From positions 77,199,982 to 77,263,981 of the forward strand of contig NW_026947484.1 of the NCBI RefSeq assembly GCF_034190915.1: DNA of 64,000 nucleotides, given 5' to 3'. Below the pieces are notes generated by a model that searched no databases, had not been told where the DNA came from, and saw nothing but the letters and a program-made list of their open reading frames with translations. The translations under genes were made by a program, and so were the position numbers. Shown one piece after another: positions 25,109-36,091 of this stretch. Source of the DNA: Cavia porcellus (Eukaryota; Chordata; Mammalia; Rodentia; Caviidae). Within the stretch, counting starts at the first letter, position 1. Every line of letters starts with the position of its first letter.

Positions 25109-25604
25109 CCTGAAACTCAATGACTAGGCAGTTGTAAAGTTTTCAAGGACAATGAACATATTTCTTTCATTTTTGAAGCTCTAAGATATTTTTGATTTTG
25201 GCTTCTGGTATTAAATATTTATTGGAAAAATAGCTAATATAGAATGTATTATCTTTTATTTAAGTAATTCCAGAAAAGGGAGAACCTAGAACTTCACTCA
25301 GCAATTCATTTTCATACTCCAGATCTAATTTCCTTTTATTAGTGTTTTGAAATTTATATAGATATGTGGTATATAACATCTACTGAGTTTTTACTGTGTG
25401 ATGTTTATTGGTGAAGGGATTTAAATTGTGTTATAGGTTGATGTTGTAGGTATTACTTTTATTTGCTTTTCTTTTTGTATGAGAAAATAGAGGATTGGTA
25501 ACTCACATAGCTCAAAATGATGTAATCTTGGTTTTGGTTCCAAAGGCTACATTTTTGTCTGCAGAAAATATATTAGAATCTATTTTTTTAAAATATGAAC
25601 TTAA
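25107..25604. other. Unannotated stretch ending in the left UTP18P target site
   Basis: AT-rich, no gene. The last 15 bases (25590-25604) are the left target-site duplication of the UTP18 processed pseudogene. Confidence 0.5.
25590..25604. repeat. Left target-site duplication of UTP18 pseudogene
   Basis: aaaatatgaacttaa, preceded by a T run, giving a TT|AAAA junction, the preferred nick site of L1 endonuclease. Identical to 27357-27371. Confidence 0.92.
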
Positions 25605-27356
25605 ACCTAGTGATGCTGCTCAAATGGAGGAGCCCAACGAAACCAGATCTGAGAGCTTGCACGCGTGGAGACAAATGAAGCAGGACCCAGAGCAGGGCCT
25701 GGACAGCTGCCCCAGAGGCTGCCCCTTCATCCCAGCGGGTGACCAGTATGATCCCACTCGCTGTGGCTCAGGCTGGGCATCTCTGGGGGCAAACCAGCCA
25801 TGGAGCTGTGTGGAGAAGAGCTGGTCTTTGACACCATGGGGTGGGTGGGGGACCAGGAGGACGCACTTCTGTGGTACTGCAGGGCGCGCAGGTTCAGGTA
25901 CAAGAAGACTCCATGACTCAGAAGTGGAAATGAAGCAAAAGATAATTTTTCCCCTTGGAAGGAACCAGTTTGGGTGGATGAAGAAGATGAAGATGAGGAA
26001 ATGGTTGACTCGAGAAACAACCGTTTTAGGAAAGCTATGGTGAAAAAGTACCAGGGAAAGTAAACTTTCCAAAGAGAAGCTTCAAGGAGACAAAGAAGAA
26101 TTCTAGCATGCCCTGCGGTGAGTGCCTGCCTAGGCAGAACTTAATTAGCAGAAAATATCTTCAGATGATGAAAGTGAAGAGGATGAAGCTAATTTGCTGC
26201 AAAGGACTGGGAATTTTTTTCCATATGAGTTTCTCTTGCAAGAGGAATCTTGACAATAAAGAACTGCTAGCTTGTGGATACAGAGAGCCCTACCACTGCC
26301 CAGATCTCATCAGTCCAGTTCCTTCCCTGTGCCCAGGTTGTGGCAGCTGCTGGCTTAGATAACACCTCTTCACTGTTTCAGGTTGATAGCAAAACAAATC
26401 CCTAAATCTAGAGCATCTATTTGGAGGTTTCCAATCTTTATAGCTTGTTTTAGTGCTAATGGAGTGCAGGTTTTAGCAGGAAACACTCACAGCAGGATTC
26501 TTTATGTCTATGATATTCAGGCTGGGAAGTTAAGTCCTATGCATCAAGTGAGAGTCTTGAAAGAAAGAATATTGAGAACATTTGAAGTCTCCCCAGATGG
26601 ACCCTTCATGCTCATTCATGGTATTGCTGGCGACTCTTATTTGCTGGCAATGAAGACCAAAGAGCTGATTGGAAGTATGAAGGTTACTGAAGGGGTTTCA
26701 GCATCTGTGTTTACTTCAGATAGTAAGAAAATACACACCTATGCTGGGGACCAGAAAGTTTATGTTTGAGATGTGAACTCTAGGAATCGCCTTAACAGAT
26801 TTGCCGATGAAGGCAGTTTATGTGGATTAAGCATTGCCATATCGAGGAGTGGGCAGTAGGTCGCTTGTGGTTCTGGTTTTGGAATAGTAAACATTTACAG
26901 TCAAGATTCTTGTGTTCAAGAAACAAACCCAAAGCCAATAAAAGCCATAATGAGCTTGGTAACTGGTGTTACATCTCTGGCCTTCAATCCTGCTTCAGAA
27001 ATTTTGGCAGTTGCTTCAGAAAAGATGATGGGAGTGGTCCGATTGGTTCATCTTCAATCCTGTACAGTATTTTCTAACTTTCTAGTTGTTAAAAAGGAGA
27101 ATATTTCTCATGCCCATTTTGTGGATTATTCTCCCAGAGGTGGCTGCTTTGCTTTACATCAGGGTATAGATTACAGCATTTCTCAGATTTCTGAAAAGAT
27201 TATTTGAAATCTGGTTGAATGCCAGAGGAAGCCTGGCCTCATATCTCTTCTCAGAAGCTTTCTGGAATGTGATGATGTGTGGAGAGTCATTTGTGGAGCC
27301 AGCTGTGCTGAGTTAAAAGCATTGTCAATAAACACATGTCAGGTTTTGTTTGGAAA
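25605..27356 (+). pseudogene. UTP18: Processed pseudogene of UTP18 (small-subunit processome WD40 protein)
   Basis: Intronless, broken copy of UTP18 mRNA. UTP18 is a nucleolar U3 snoRNP/t-UTP-associated WD40 protein of about 550 residues that acts in 18S rRNA maturation. Visible in pieces: EELVF (about 25818), the acidic box PVWVDEEDEDEEMVD (from about 25966), LLQRTGNF (about 26193), WD40 text FPIFIACFSANG, VLYVYD-like ILYVYDIQAGKL, FEVSPDG, AMKTKELIGSMK, SDSKK, then LVTGVTSLAFNP and SCTVFSNF. The C-terminus is kept in another frame (YRLQHFSDF then TGA at 27192-27194) after a local deletion. Several frameshifts and stops (for example TGA in place of a Trp codon at 26767-26769) make it non-coding. 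AATAAA lies at 27327-27332, with a short A tail before a perfect 15-bp duplication (25590-25604 and 27357-27371). The GC-rich start (25620-25900) is the diverged exon-1 portion; most of the N-terminus is poorly preserved. Confidence 0.93.
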
Positions 27357-27371
27357 AAAATATGAACTTAA
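27357..27371. repeat. Right target-site duplication of UTP18 pseudogene
   Basis: Exact copy of aaaatatgaacttaa from 25590-25604, directly after the pseudogene's A tail. Confidence 0.92.
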
Positions 27372-30269
27372 TTGACTCAGTTACAAGGCAGGAATCGACT
27401 CTTGTCTATCCCTAATCTCTGTTAAGTGGTATTCTACAGCGATGAAGATTGAGCATTTAGGAAGTTCAGTTACTTGTAGATTTAACAACTACTTTAAGAT
27501 CATACACTAGAATTTTTAATTAAAAAATATGATTTAAAATTCCAGGGCTCAGAAACCTTAGAATTTTTTTTTAGAATCTCCTAGTACCTGACATGTAGTT
27601 CATTTGGGTCTAATCTCAAGGTATTGCAGCCTCTATCTATGTAAGCAAACTTCTTCCCAGCCGTAAGTGCCCCTGAGTTGTGTAGTATCACAGCCCTGGT
27701 CCCCGTTCTACCCTTCTTGATGTCAAAGCCGTACATTCTGCTCTTCTCAGGAAGCAGGGACTGGCTGAACTCTGTGCGTGGGTGGATAGGCTTGATCCTG
27801 TGTGGCTCTCAGAAAGGGAGAATTTAAGGTCCTAGGAGGGGCCATCCAAAGGAGAGTCTGCATCGCAGTCAGAGATATATTGCACTCTCCTTCCTGGCTC
27901 TAAAGAACCTGTCCCTGGTGTATGTACGTGTGTGCTCTGCTTCGTGGTCATCACTGTCTCCCAAATACAGGTTTTGAAGAGGGTTCATAATGTACTATGT
28001 AACATCAAATGTCTGCATGATTGGTAATTGTGTGTGCTGGAGAGATGTAGAGGACAGAAGTTTTTCAGGAATGTCTTGCTTTATAGCTCTGCTACAGTCC
28101 ACAGATTCTGATAGGGACTTCACAGTTCTTTTCATGTGAAGTTATTCCCCTAATCATTTTGTTTTACCTCCTGTGTGCAGAGAAAGTGCTTGGGTCCCTG
28201 TCATTTAAGACTTAAAAATTCACTTCTTTACCAGTGGATAATAGTTTTAGTGAAAGTGATTTAATAAAATGTTAAATATTCTTTATATTGATTATATACA
28301 TTTCTTAAAACTTTAATGGACCTATAAGGCTAGATAATAGGGCAGTGTAACATTAAAAAGTTAAACAGTGGCTATCACAACTTTCTGGAAGCTACAGAAC
28401 ACATTTTTGCTTGAAGTCTGTCTTGTTCTGGCGGTTTTCTTCCTTCCTATTTATGTCTGTCTTTCCTCTTTCTCCTTAACCTGTTACTCTAGAACTTTAG
28501 GGCTTTCTATCTCCCCCTTGTCTGTCCTAAACATATCCTTTAACTACCCCTAGCACTCTATTAACTCTGTCTCCTAATCTGTCAGTAGTTGAGTAGGTCT
28601 GGCTCTGTGCCCAGGCTGCTCTGGTAGGATACATAGGACAAGCTGAGGTGAAGCCTGCAATTTCCCTGTCCCCTTAAGTCTGATACTCATATGTAGCTCT
28701 GTTTCCATGGCCATTAAAGGCTCTCCAGGGATGGTCACAGCAGGCCACATGGACTGAGCACTCACAGCAGCCTGGCAGGCTGTTGTCTTTGGCAAACAGC
28801 GCTAGCACATCACCAGCCAGCCTCCCCTAGTTTCCTCTTCTTGTACAGGAAGCCATTCACTATCTTCTTCTCAACAGCTGTTGTGTGGTCAAGAAATACA
28901 GACCTAATCAACACAGAGAAGATCAGCTGTAGACACAGTTGGTTTGACCTCTACATAACCCTAGAACTCAAAAGTTGTAGTATTTTTGTGCTTTTTTTTT
29001 TAAATGAAAAAGATACTACATAAGACTAGTTGTTCAGATGATCTTGGTACTCCCTTCTCCATGCTATGAATCTTTGATCCTTTGAATGAAATAGGATCAA
29101 AGAGTTCAAAGATATTCTTGGTGTTGAGGCCCTTAAGTAAAACATGGAGTCAACTGGTAAGTGGTCTACTCTTCTGTTTGTACAATGTCCAGTATGATAC
29201 CATTGTGGCTCCTATCTTTTGTCCTAAATTAATGTTAGTGGACTTGAAATCTCCCTGTGCTCTAAGCCTCTTTTGTCCTCAGTTCCCTTTGTTTTTCCCT
29301 GTAATAACATTATTGTCTCTAGCATCCCTTTTCTTTCTCCCATTCTTCTCTGCTTTATGAGGTTGGATATTCAGATCCTATTTCTTTTAGTGCAATAAGC
29401 TGAAAAGCCCCCATAATTCTTCCAAAAATAGAAATTATTGTGGTTGTGATCATACCATTTTAATTTTTTTCTGGACTCAGTAGTATTTATTTCATTCCGT
29501 TGTTCCTTCAATTATGGGATTATTGAATAACATCTATGTGCCAAAGAATGTTCTAGAAATTGAGAATATAGTTAAAAGTCTTTGTCTGAACCAGGTGGAA
29601 ATCCATACTATATTCTCATTGTTCTTTAGGCTTGTGTGTGTCTTATGTCTTGGTTAAACAGATTTGAGAGACAAGATTGCCTCCCATAGGGAGTTGAGTT
29701 CACACAGGTTGGGACTTTCTCATCGCTTCTAGAGTTGCTCAGCCCAAAGGTAATTTTAAGGGATCAGATGGGAGAGTGAAGGGAACTAAGGATGATTAAG
29801 ATGTAATCTGTATATATAACAGTTCCCCAAGGTGAATAGAATTATTATGTATCACAAACATATATCAATAAAAAAGAACGTACAAAAATCCCCCAAACAA
29901 ACAGGATCGAGATCCTTGTTGACTATAAATTTAACAGTGTGTTTGCAGACTAAACCCTTGCTGAAACTGCAGAGAGAGAACCAGTGACATCTGATAATAT
30001 ATTTAGAGTATCACCCATTTTCTATGAGAGCAATGAAAATTTCATGTAACTATCTTTGGGGGACAAACATAAGATTATTGAGAAAGTAAACTTGATTTCA
30101 TTTTTAAATCTTCTCACCAAGAATTATAATTTTCACACTAGGAGTCTTAGATTTTGGTTTAGAGAAATGTTCAGAATCACAGTGTAATGTATGTGAATAA
30201 TTTTCAGTATTGTGTTAGCACAGACTGATATTTACTTTTCCTAGCAATTAAATTCTGACAGCAGTTTCC
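27372..30269. other. Unannotated stretch
   Basis: Moderately GC-richer text at 27630-27960 and 28560-28860 without ORF support. 29505-29585 resembles the 'attcattcaacaaatatttattgag' ancient repeat. 29800-29870 ends 'atatcaataaaaaagaac', possibly an old polyadenylated insertion end. No gene called. Confidence 0.4.
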
Positions 30270-30713
30270 AGTGTGAAAATTTATATGGCCAACTACAACA
30301 AAAGGAGCCAAAGGAAGTCTCAACAGTTTGAAGGTACGGGCAGCCATTTTGAAGAAAGTAAGAGGCAATATGGTAGCCGTTATTGATTTCCTATTGTCTG
30401 ATTCAGAAGACCTGTAAGGCTCTCATTCTTTTGGTTTGATTGCTTTTAGACTATTTTGTTTTGCATTAACTTGTTTTGTGTGAAGGTGTGGACAACTATT
30501 TTGAAGAAAATGAGACATTATGGTAGCCACTGTTGATTTCCTGTTGTCATCTTGAAATCTTGTGTTATTTGTGTTGTTTACTCTGATATGTTTTATTTTG
30601 TTTTGTTTTATTTTAAAACAAACACAAACAAACAAACAAAACCCCAGTGCATTTGCTTTTGTTGAAGGCAATATTTTTATGATCTCATTAAAGGCCAAGT
30701 TTATAAAAAAAAA
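30270..30713 (+). mobile_element. HAL1-like 3' UTR fragment (two 150-bp units)
   Basis: Two copies of a unit are readable: attttgaagaaa at 30346 and 30498, and caatatggtagcc/cattatggtagcc at 30366 and 30516, a 150-152 bp period. Each is followed by 'gatttcctattgtc' or 'gatttcctgttgtc'. The same unit recurs in the ORF1-only element at 48525-51729, which supports a shared family 3' end. Ends in an A run at 30704-30713. Confidence 0.65.
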
Positions 30714-30718
30714 TTAGA

Positions 30719-30902
30719 ACTGTGAATGCCTACACTCTAGGAGGCTAAGGCAGGAGGATTGCAAGTTTGAGCTCAGCTTTGGCAACTTAATGATTTAAGG
30801 ATACTCTATCTCAAAAAATGTATTTTTTTTAAAGGGCTAGCAATGTAGCTCAGTGTAAAGACCTGGATTTAATCCTCAGTGCTGAAAAGAAACAAACAAA
30901 CT
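30719..30902 (+). repeat. B1-ID dimeric SINE
   Basis: Left half is B1/7SL-like ('aatgcctacactctaggaggctaaggcaggaggattgcaagtttgagctcagc', 'actctatctcaaaaaatg'). Right half is an ID/tRNA-Ala-like monomer ('gggctagcaatgtagctcagtg', 'acctggatttaatcctcagtgctg'), then an A-rich tail. This fused structure is the B1-dID type of non-murine rodents. Abuts the HAL1 tail, so it may have landed in its A run. Confidence 0.75.
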
Positions 30903-30949
30903 TGATGTGTTGTTTTGCTGGGGAAAAAAAAAAGGTGGAAAATTAGTTT

Positions 30950-31400
30950 TCCCTTCCCTCTCCCATTGTGAGCAACCCTAAGAAAAAACAAATTAGGTGG
31001 TGTTCAAGGCAACAAAGATGGGAGCCACTGATGAGAGCACCATGATCTGGCCCAGTGCAAATATTGTTATATATTTGGGATTTTCCTAGGGGTCAGGGGA
31101 AGGGAGTAGAAATTCTTGGCCTGGTGACATATCTACTTAATTAACCAATGGCATCAGACAAAGCAGCCACTGGCCACTGCACTGCCCCTGAGTTCACTGC
31201 CCCTGACTCCCTAAGTCTCCTGAGTGGAGTGGGGGTAGGCACAGCAGTGCTCTCTTCTGAAGCAGCCCACTTTCCTCAGTGTACTTTCTGACTTCTGTCC
31301 CCATTTTTACTGCAAAATAAAGTACAGTTTCTGTTTCTGCCCTTCAGGAAAGGCCTACGTCCTGCAGGACTGTCTCCTGAGCTCCTGCAGCAGCAAACAC
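30950..31400 (+). mobile_element. Possible solitary LTR
   Basis: Moderately GC-rich block with a CCAAT motif ('ttaaccaatggcatcag'), a local duplication (cactgcccctgag / cactgcccctgac), and a polyadenylation signal ('gcaaaataaagtacag') followed by a T/G-rich end. The order CCAAT - AATAAA - T-rich is that of a retroviral LTR. No target duplication or family recognised, so this is tentative. Confidence 0.3.
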
Positions 31401-31769
31401 TTAGGTTTAGGAAATAAAATGAATTGTAAATGAGAGTGACACCTGCCAGAGTGATTTTGTGTGCAGGTTAATGCCTGATCGACTTCTGTTACCATTAAAT
31501 GTTAGATAAAGTAGAGTTTTTGAAGGGGCAGTAAATGATAGTGATAGTAGGGAAAATTCAGTGAGAGCATGTACAATGTAATTCAAAGATTTATAAATAC
31601 GAGACTTAATCCAGAAATAGAGGTTGTATACCTCCCTCACCCAACCTTAGTTCTCTAATAGAATTTGTGGAAAACCTAAATGAGGCTTGGTGTATTCCCT
31701 AAAACTCTCTCTTAGACATTTAATCTACACTGCTAATATTAGCGGAGCCAGTGTTCAGTATCTGGTTTT
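31400..31769. other. Unannotated stretch
   Basis: Short chance ORF on the minus strand (31407-31640). Nothing recognised. Confidence 0.45.
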
Positions 31770-31950
31770 GTATGAGACCTTCAAGTGCATTTCATTTCAG
31801 TTTTGCAACCTAATAATACTTGTGGGATAGATACAATTAACACCATTTCCCAATGAGGGAAATCAAGTTTGGAGCATCACATAACTTGTTAAGGTCACAA
31901 AAGTGATAAATGACTGCATCAGGACTGCTGCTTTCCTTAAAGATTCTTCT
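31770..31950 (-). repeat. MIR SINE
   Basis: Reverse MIR boxes: 'ttgcaacctaataatacttgtgggatagatacaattaacaccatttcccaatgagggaaatcaag' region, 'tcacataacttgttaaggtcacaaaagtgataaatgactg', 'catcaggactgctgct'. Good order, diverged. Confidence 0.7.
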
Positions 31951-32061
31951 GGTCTCCCTAAAAGGAGCTCACAATTGTTCAATGCGTCAAGATATCTTTA
32001 GGTGTTGTGGCTGAACGTATACAGTTATATAAGCATCCTTGAAGCCAGGTAATGGTTGATG

Positions 32062-32119
32062 TTGGTGAGAATAATTCTTTTTTTTTTTTTTTTTTTTTTT
32101 TTTTGGTGAGAATAATTCT
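32062..32119 (-). mobile_element. Tail-only retroposition: poly(T) between 17-bp target duplications
   Basis: ttggtgagaataattct occurs at 32062-32078 and again at 32103-32119, with nothing but T between. The few bases at the junction can be assigned to either. On the minus strand the duplicated site begins after 'catt' as TT|AGAA, close to the L1 endonuclease preference TT|AAAA. The plain reading is an L1-machinery insertion that wrote only the poly(A) tail (antisense here) and no body. A 74-codon minus ORF with a poly-Lys run across it is an artefact. Confidence 0.85.
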
Positions 32120-33404
32120 AATGCTGGAGTTGAAGAAAGAAGGCAGCTGTATAATGAGTATTCATGTTCAAATTCAGAATAGTCAGGATTCAGGCAGAGA
32201 GTCCTACACAATCTCCCTTCATCCCTGGGGGCTCGGATTTATAAAGACAAGAGCAGCTACCTTGTATTTTCTGAAAACCTTTATGAGTCTAAGGAGAGCA
32301 GGGACCTGACCAGCCAAGTGTCTATGTATTAAATACCTACACTCAGGAGTGCATAAGTGTGGGTCTTGGCTTGGCGGGGCAATGATACTGCTGATTGGAA
32401 TCCTTTTCTGTCTGGGAATATCTAGCCAACCTCATAGAACTAGTCTCCTTGGCCTAAGTCTATCTCAGCACATAGAGACATCTGTGGTTACTAGCAGATG
32501 ATACTGAGAGAACCAGCGTAGGAGACCCAACTTTATGTGCTTACTTATTTCACAAATCTAGAAAAACGTGAGGAATAACATGGTCAGAAAACACAGAGTG
32601 TGAACTCTGAGAACAACCATTAGACATGAGTAAAAGCTGAAAGTGCTTCAGAGATGACCTAAGATTTAGGCTTTAAAGATTTGATCTATCAAGTCACCTC
32701 TTCCTATAGATTCAGTGATTCAAAAATGAGCTAAGTGCTCAAACTAAATAAACTATTTTGCTCTCTTGCCACTAATAATATAGACCATGGCACCAGCATT
32801 AACTGGAATCTAATTAGAAATGCAGAATTTCAAGTCTCATGCCAGAATTAATAAATCAAACAAAGTATGCATTTTTAGAAGATCCTCAGATGGTTTGCAC
32901 CAACAGGGATGTTTGTAAGTTACTGTGTTAGAGCATTCCAGACAGCAACACAGACTATGAAGGATATTGATTAGCAAGCTCAACTCCAGATGCATATGTG
33001 AATCATTGGGGCAGTCCACCTCATACCAATTAAATCTAATATTTTGAAGCAGAGGATACAAACTGTGACTTTTGTGAAAAGCTCCATAAACGTGCAGCTA
33101 AGGTTGAGAATCCTCTGATTTAGTTGATAGGTGCTCCATATGAGAGTATATTCATTGATTAGAGTTCTGAAGGAATTGACCCCTGACAAGGTAGTTAACA
33201 TGTTTATTAGTGATGCTGAAGAGTAAGAATTATGTAAGGATTCTGTCAGTGATAGAGCCTGTACAGTACTGCTGGCTAATATTCTGAAACTCACCAAGAA
33301 CAGAATTTCAAGTGACTGCAGGAAGACTTGAGAAAAATCTGCAAAGATCTCTGTTAAAGGCTTCTCCAAAATTCATTTTGACATCTAATCTGAAAAGTCA
33401 TGTG
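32120..33404. other. Unannotated stretch
   Basis: A 129-codon minus-strand ORF (32980-33369) has no domain signature and no codon-like regularity that I can defend. No repeat recognised. Confidence 0.4.
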
Positions 33405-33740
33405 TTATAGTTTAGATCTAAAATGACCCCCAAAGACGAGTGTATTTGGAAGGTGATTAGATTATAGGGGTGGTATAGCTAGGTTGAGGTTGAAGGGCAG
33501 GGTTTGGTCAGAGGAGACAGATAACTGGAGGTGTTTATTTGCCTCCCCAGCTTCTCTATGTGTCTCTGCTTTCTGGCTGACCTGAGCAATTTCTATTCCC
33601 AGGGCCTTCCACCATGCCAACCAGTATATGAGGGTTGAAATTTCTAAAATGCAAGCCAAAATATAGCTCTCCTTTATGGTTTGAGCAGTGAGTATTGTGT
33701 CCTGTGATGAGAAAGTAATTAAGACACCATGGTAATGGTA
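33405..33740 (+). mobile_element. MaLR (MST/ORR1-like) LTR
   Basis: Sense LTR landmarks: 'tgttatagtttagatctaaaatgacccccaaag', 'cttctctatgtgtctctgctttctggctgacc', 'ccttccaccatgcc', then 'caagccaaaatatagctctcctttatggtttgagcagtgagtattgtgtcc' corresponding to the polyadenylation end. About full length. Non-coding; the minus ORF 33462-33659 within it is spurious. Confidence 0.65.
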
Positions 33741-33789
33741 GTTAGAGATAAGGCTTTGGCAAGGTAATTTTAATTAAATGATGTCACAA

Positions 33790-34045
33790 AAATTACTCCC
33801 CTCAATGGCCTTAGTGACTTTATAAGAAGAGGAAGGAGTAAATGAACTACTGCACTTGCTTTTTCTCAGTAATATCCTCTCTCGTGTTGTTATGCAACAA
33901 GAAGGCCCTCATCAGATGCTGCAGAGCCATCAGCTCCATGCTCTTAGATGTCTCCCAGTGCCACAATAATGAGCCAATAGACTTCTTTATAAATGCCCTG
34001 GTCTCAAGTTTTGTCATAGCAACTGAGAATATGTACAAAGTCCTG
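33790..34045 (+). mobile_element. MaLR LTR fragment (MST/MLT1-like)
   Basis: 'gactttataagaagaggaagg', 'aacaagaaggccctcatcagatgctgcagagccatc', 'ccatgctcttagatgtctccca', 'agccaatagacttctttataaatgccctggtctcaagttttgtcatagcaactgagaat' match the 3' two-thirds of a sense MaLR LTR. The ORFs over it (33842-34108 plus, 33847-34038 minus) are by-products. Confidence 0.65.
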
Positions 34046-34236
34046 ATCTTTTTCAGGCAATACTCATCCTATGATGTCAAAAAAGTATTCAGAGGCCAAA
34101 ATGAATGATGGGTGAAAAATAGTTCAGCAGTGGAAGGCTGTGATTGAAAAATCAGAGCATGTGTAATGTAAAAAAGTGGGAAATCATTAAATAGCCCATT
34201 TCTGATACTTGCTACTGGTTAGGAATTTATGTCCTA

Positions 34237-34642
34237 TCTTAATCACTTTCTTATTGCTGGGACAAAGTGTGCACATCTCCATCTTATAGGAGGAGAGGTT
34301 TATTTTGGCTTGTGTTTTTTAGAGGATTTACTACATACATAGCCAGCTGGCCCCAAAGCAGAAAGGGTCTGATAGAAGGGCCTGGAAGAGGAAAGCTGCC
34401 CACGACATGATGGCCTGGGAGAAATGCAGGGAGGAGCAGGGGGCTGGTGGTGGTCAAGAATATGCTATTCCAGATCAAACTCCCAGTAACCCATTCTTCT
34501 AACCAGGCCCCCCTCCTAAGAGCAAATTTAGCTATGAACTCAGGGGATTAATCCATCAGTGATGATAGTGCCCCCATGATCTTTCCAAATGCCCACCTTT
34601 GAATACATGTACCTTTTGGAGGTATCTTTATCTAAACCATAA
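34237..34642 (-). mobile_element. MaLR (MST/ORR1-like) LTR
   Basis: Antisense landmarks: 'cactttcttattgctgggacaaagtg', 'ggtttattttggcttgtg', 'gccagctggccccaaagcagaaagggtctgatagaagg', 'aggccc..ctcctaagagcaaatttagctatgaac', 'catgatctttccaaatgcccacctttgaatac', 'tctaaaccataac'. A nearly complete LTR opposing its two neighbours. Confidence 0.7.
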
Positions 34643-34795
34643 CATTCAAAAAAGACTTACATACATCTCTTTATGCAAAATACACTTGGTGCATGTTTAT
34701 ATGTAGCCAAAATTTTAACAGTTCCAGGATTGCTGAAAAGTCCAAGTTCAAAATCTCTTCTAAGGTTTTAGGCACTCTTTAACTGTGAACACCTA

Positions 34796-34835
34796 TAAAA
34801 TAAAATAAAATAAAATAAAATAAAATAAAATAAAA
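34796..34835. repeat. (TAAAA)8 microsatellite
   Basis: Eight uninterrupted TAAAA units. Confidence 0.95.
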
Positions 34836-36091
34836 AGAAGCTAAACACTTCTGATATTTGATAGCACAGAATAAATACCCATTCCAAAAGGGAAGAATAG
34901 AGGGGATAGAAAGGAATAGGACCACAGCAAGACTGAAACCCAGCAGGGAAAACACAAAACACTATAGTTCTGGGTCCACCGCCTGGGGCCTGCTATAGTG
35001 AGATGTGAGCTCCAAATGGCTTGGGTGGCACTACTCCTACAAACATTACAATTTGTAGCCCTCATTGACTCTCTTGGCTTCTTCAATTTCCTGGAGTTTT
35101 CACTGCACTTTTGGCTTTACTCTTGCCCTCTCAGGGACACACCTGCTACCTGGTCTACAAGGCTTTCTTTTGAAATCTGAGTGGAAATCTCCATGACCTT
35201 TTAACTCTTGGATTCTACATGCTTGTAACAGCCGCACCACATGGTTAACTAAAGTTTTCTGTCAGTTCAAGTAGTAGTCTTGGATCGTGACCGTAGAGCA
35301 CTTTATACCTTGAGATTCTTCTCAAAATAATCTGTCTTTTTTTGGGATACATTTTAGGTATACACAGTGATAACATTCATCATGTACATATTAAATCTTT
35401 TTTTTCCTCTTTACTTCCTTCTCCTTAAACAAACAAACAAACACCAAAGCTTTTGTAAATAAGGAGGACAAAGAGTTTATATTTACTATTTTACAACTTT
35501 AATCCACTAAAGGGTTGGTCCTACTGACTCCTGAGATGCTTCTAATCTATCTTCCTACTGTCTGGATGCGAAGTACTTCGTTACTTTTTAGTACTAACTT
35601 TTCAGTAACCATTCTCTCCTTGGCCCCAATATTGGAGGTGCTTCCTGTCTGGAGAAAAGAGAAATTTTTCAAATGGGCTTTTTGGTCCTGCTTTTTTAAA
35701 AAAAAAATTTTTTTTCTGTAAAAGTTGCTGGCAGCTCTCATGCCACAGTCTGAATATTGGGCTAACTTGAAATATCCTCTGCCAGATTAATTGGTTCGCC
35801 TCCCTCAATTTTCATCTCCCACAAGGATTCATAACATAGGCAATAATGTAGGTAAATTTTGTGCCAGAGAATAACACACATGGCCTCATGTTTACTGGTT
35901 CCCTTAGTCCCACTGAAACCTCCTGAATCTGGCCTTTATGATTGGCCTGTCATCATTTTATCTCGTGAGCTCTGACTTAAGTCTGGCTTACAGCACTATA
36001 GGGATTTCTATATCCAGCACCTCCAAATCTTTTCCAAACCCTTCTCACAAACAAGTTCCAAAGGTTTCTGAATCACGTAGTCAGTACCAAA
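34836..36091. other. Unannotated stretch
   Basis: Short ORFs on both strands (35515-35808) overlap an A/T run at 35697-35715 and are not credible genes. No repeat assigned. Confidence 0.4.

Noticed and set aside
25495..26072. 182-codon plus and 150-codon minus ORFs
   Set aside because: Both fall on the GC-rich, broken start of the UTP18 retrocopy; the real homology is in other frames.
26383..27207. Open WD40-like frames that might suggest a functional gene
   Set aside because: Frames shift several times, stops interrupt WD40 blades, introns are missing and target duplications flank the copy: a retrocopy, not a gene.
32980..33369. 129-codon minus-strand ORF
   Set aside because: Ser/Leu/Thr-rich with no motif and no related pieces in neighbouring frames.
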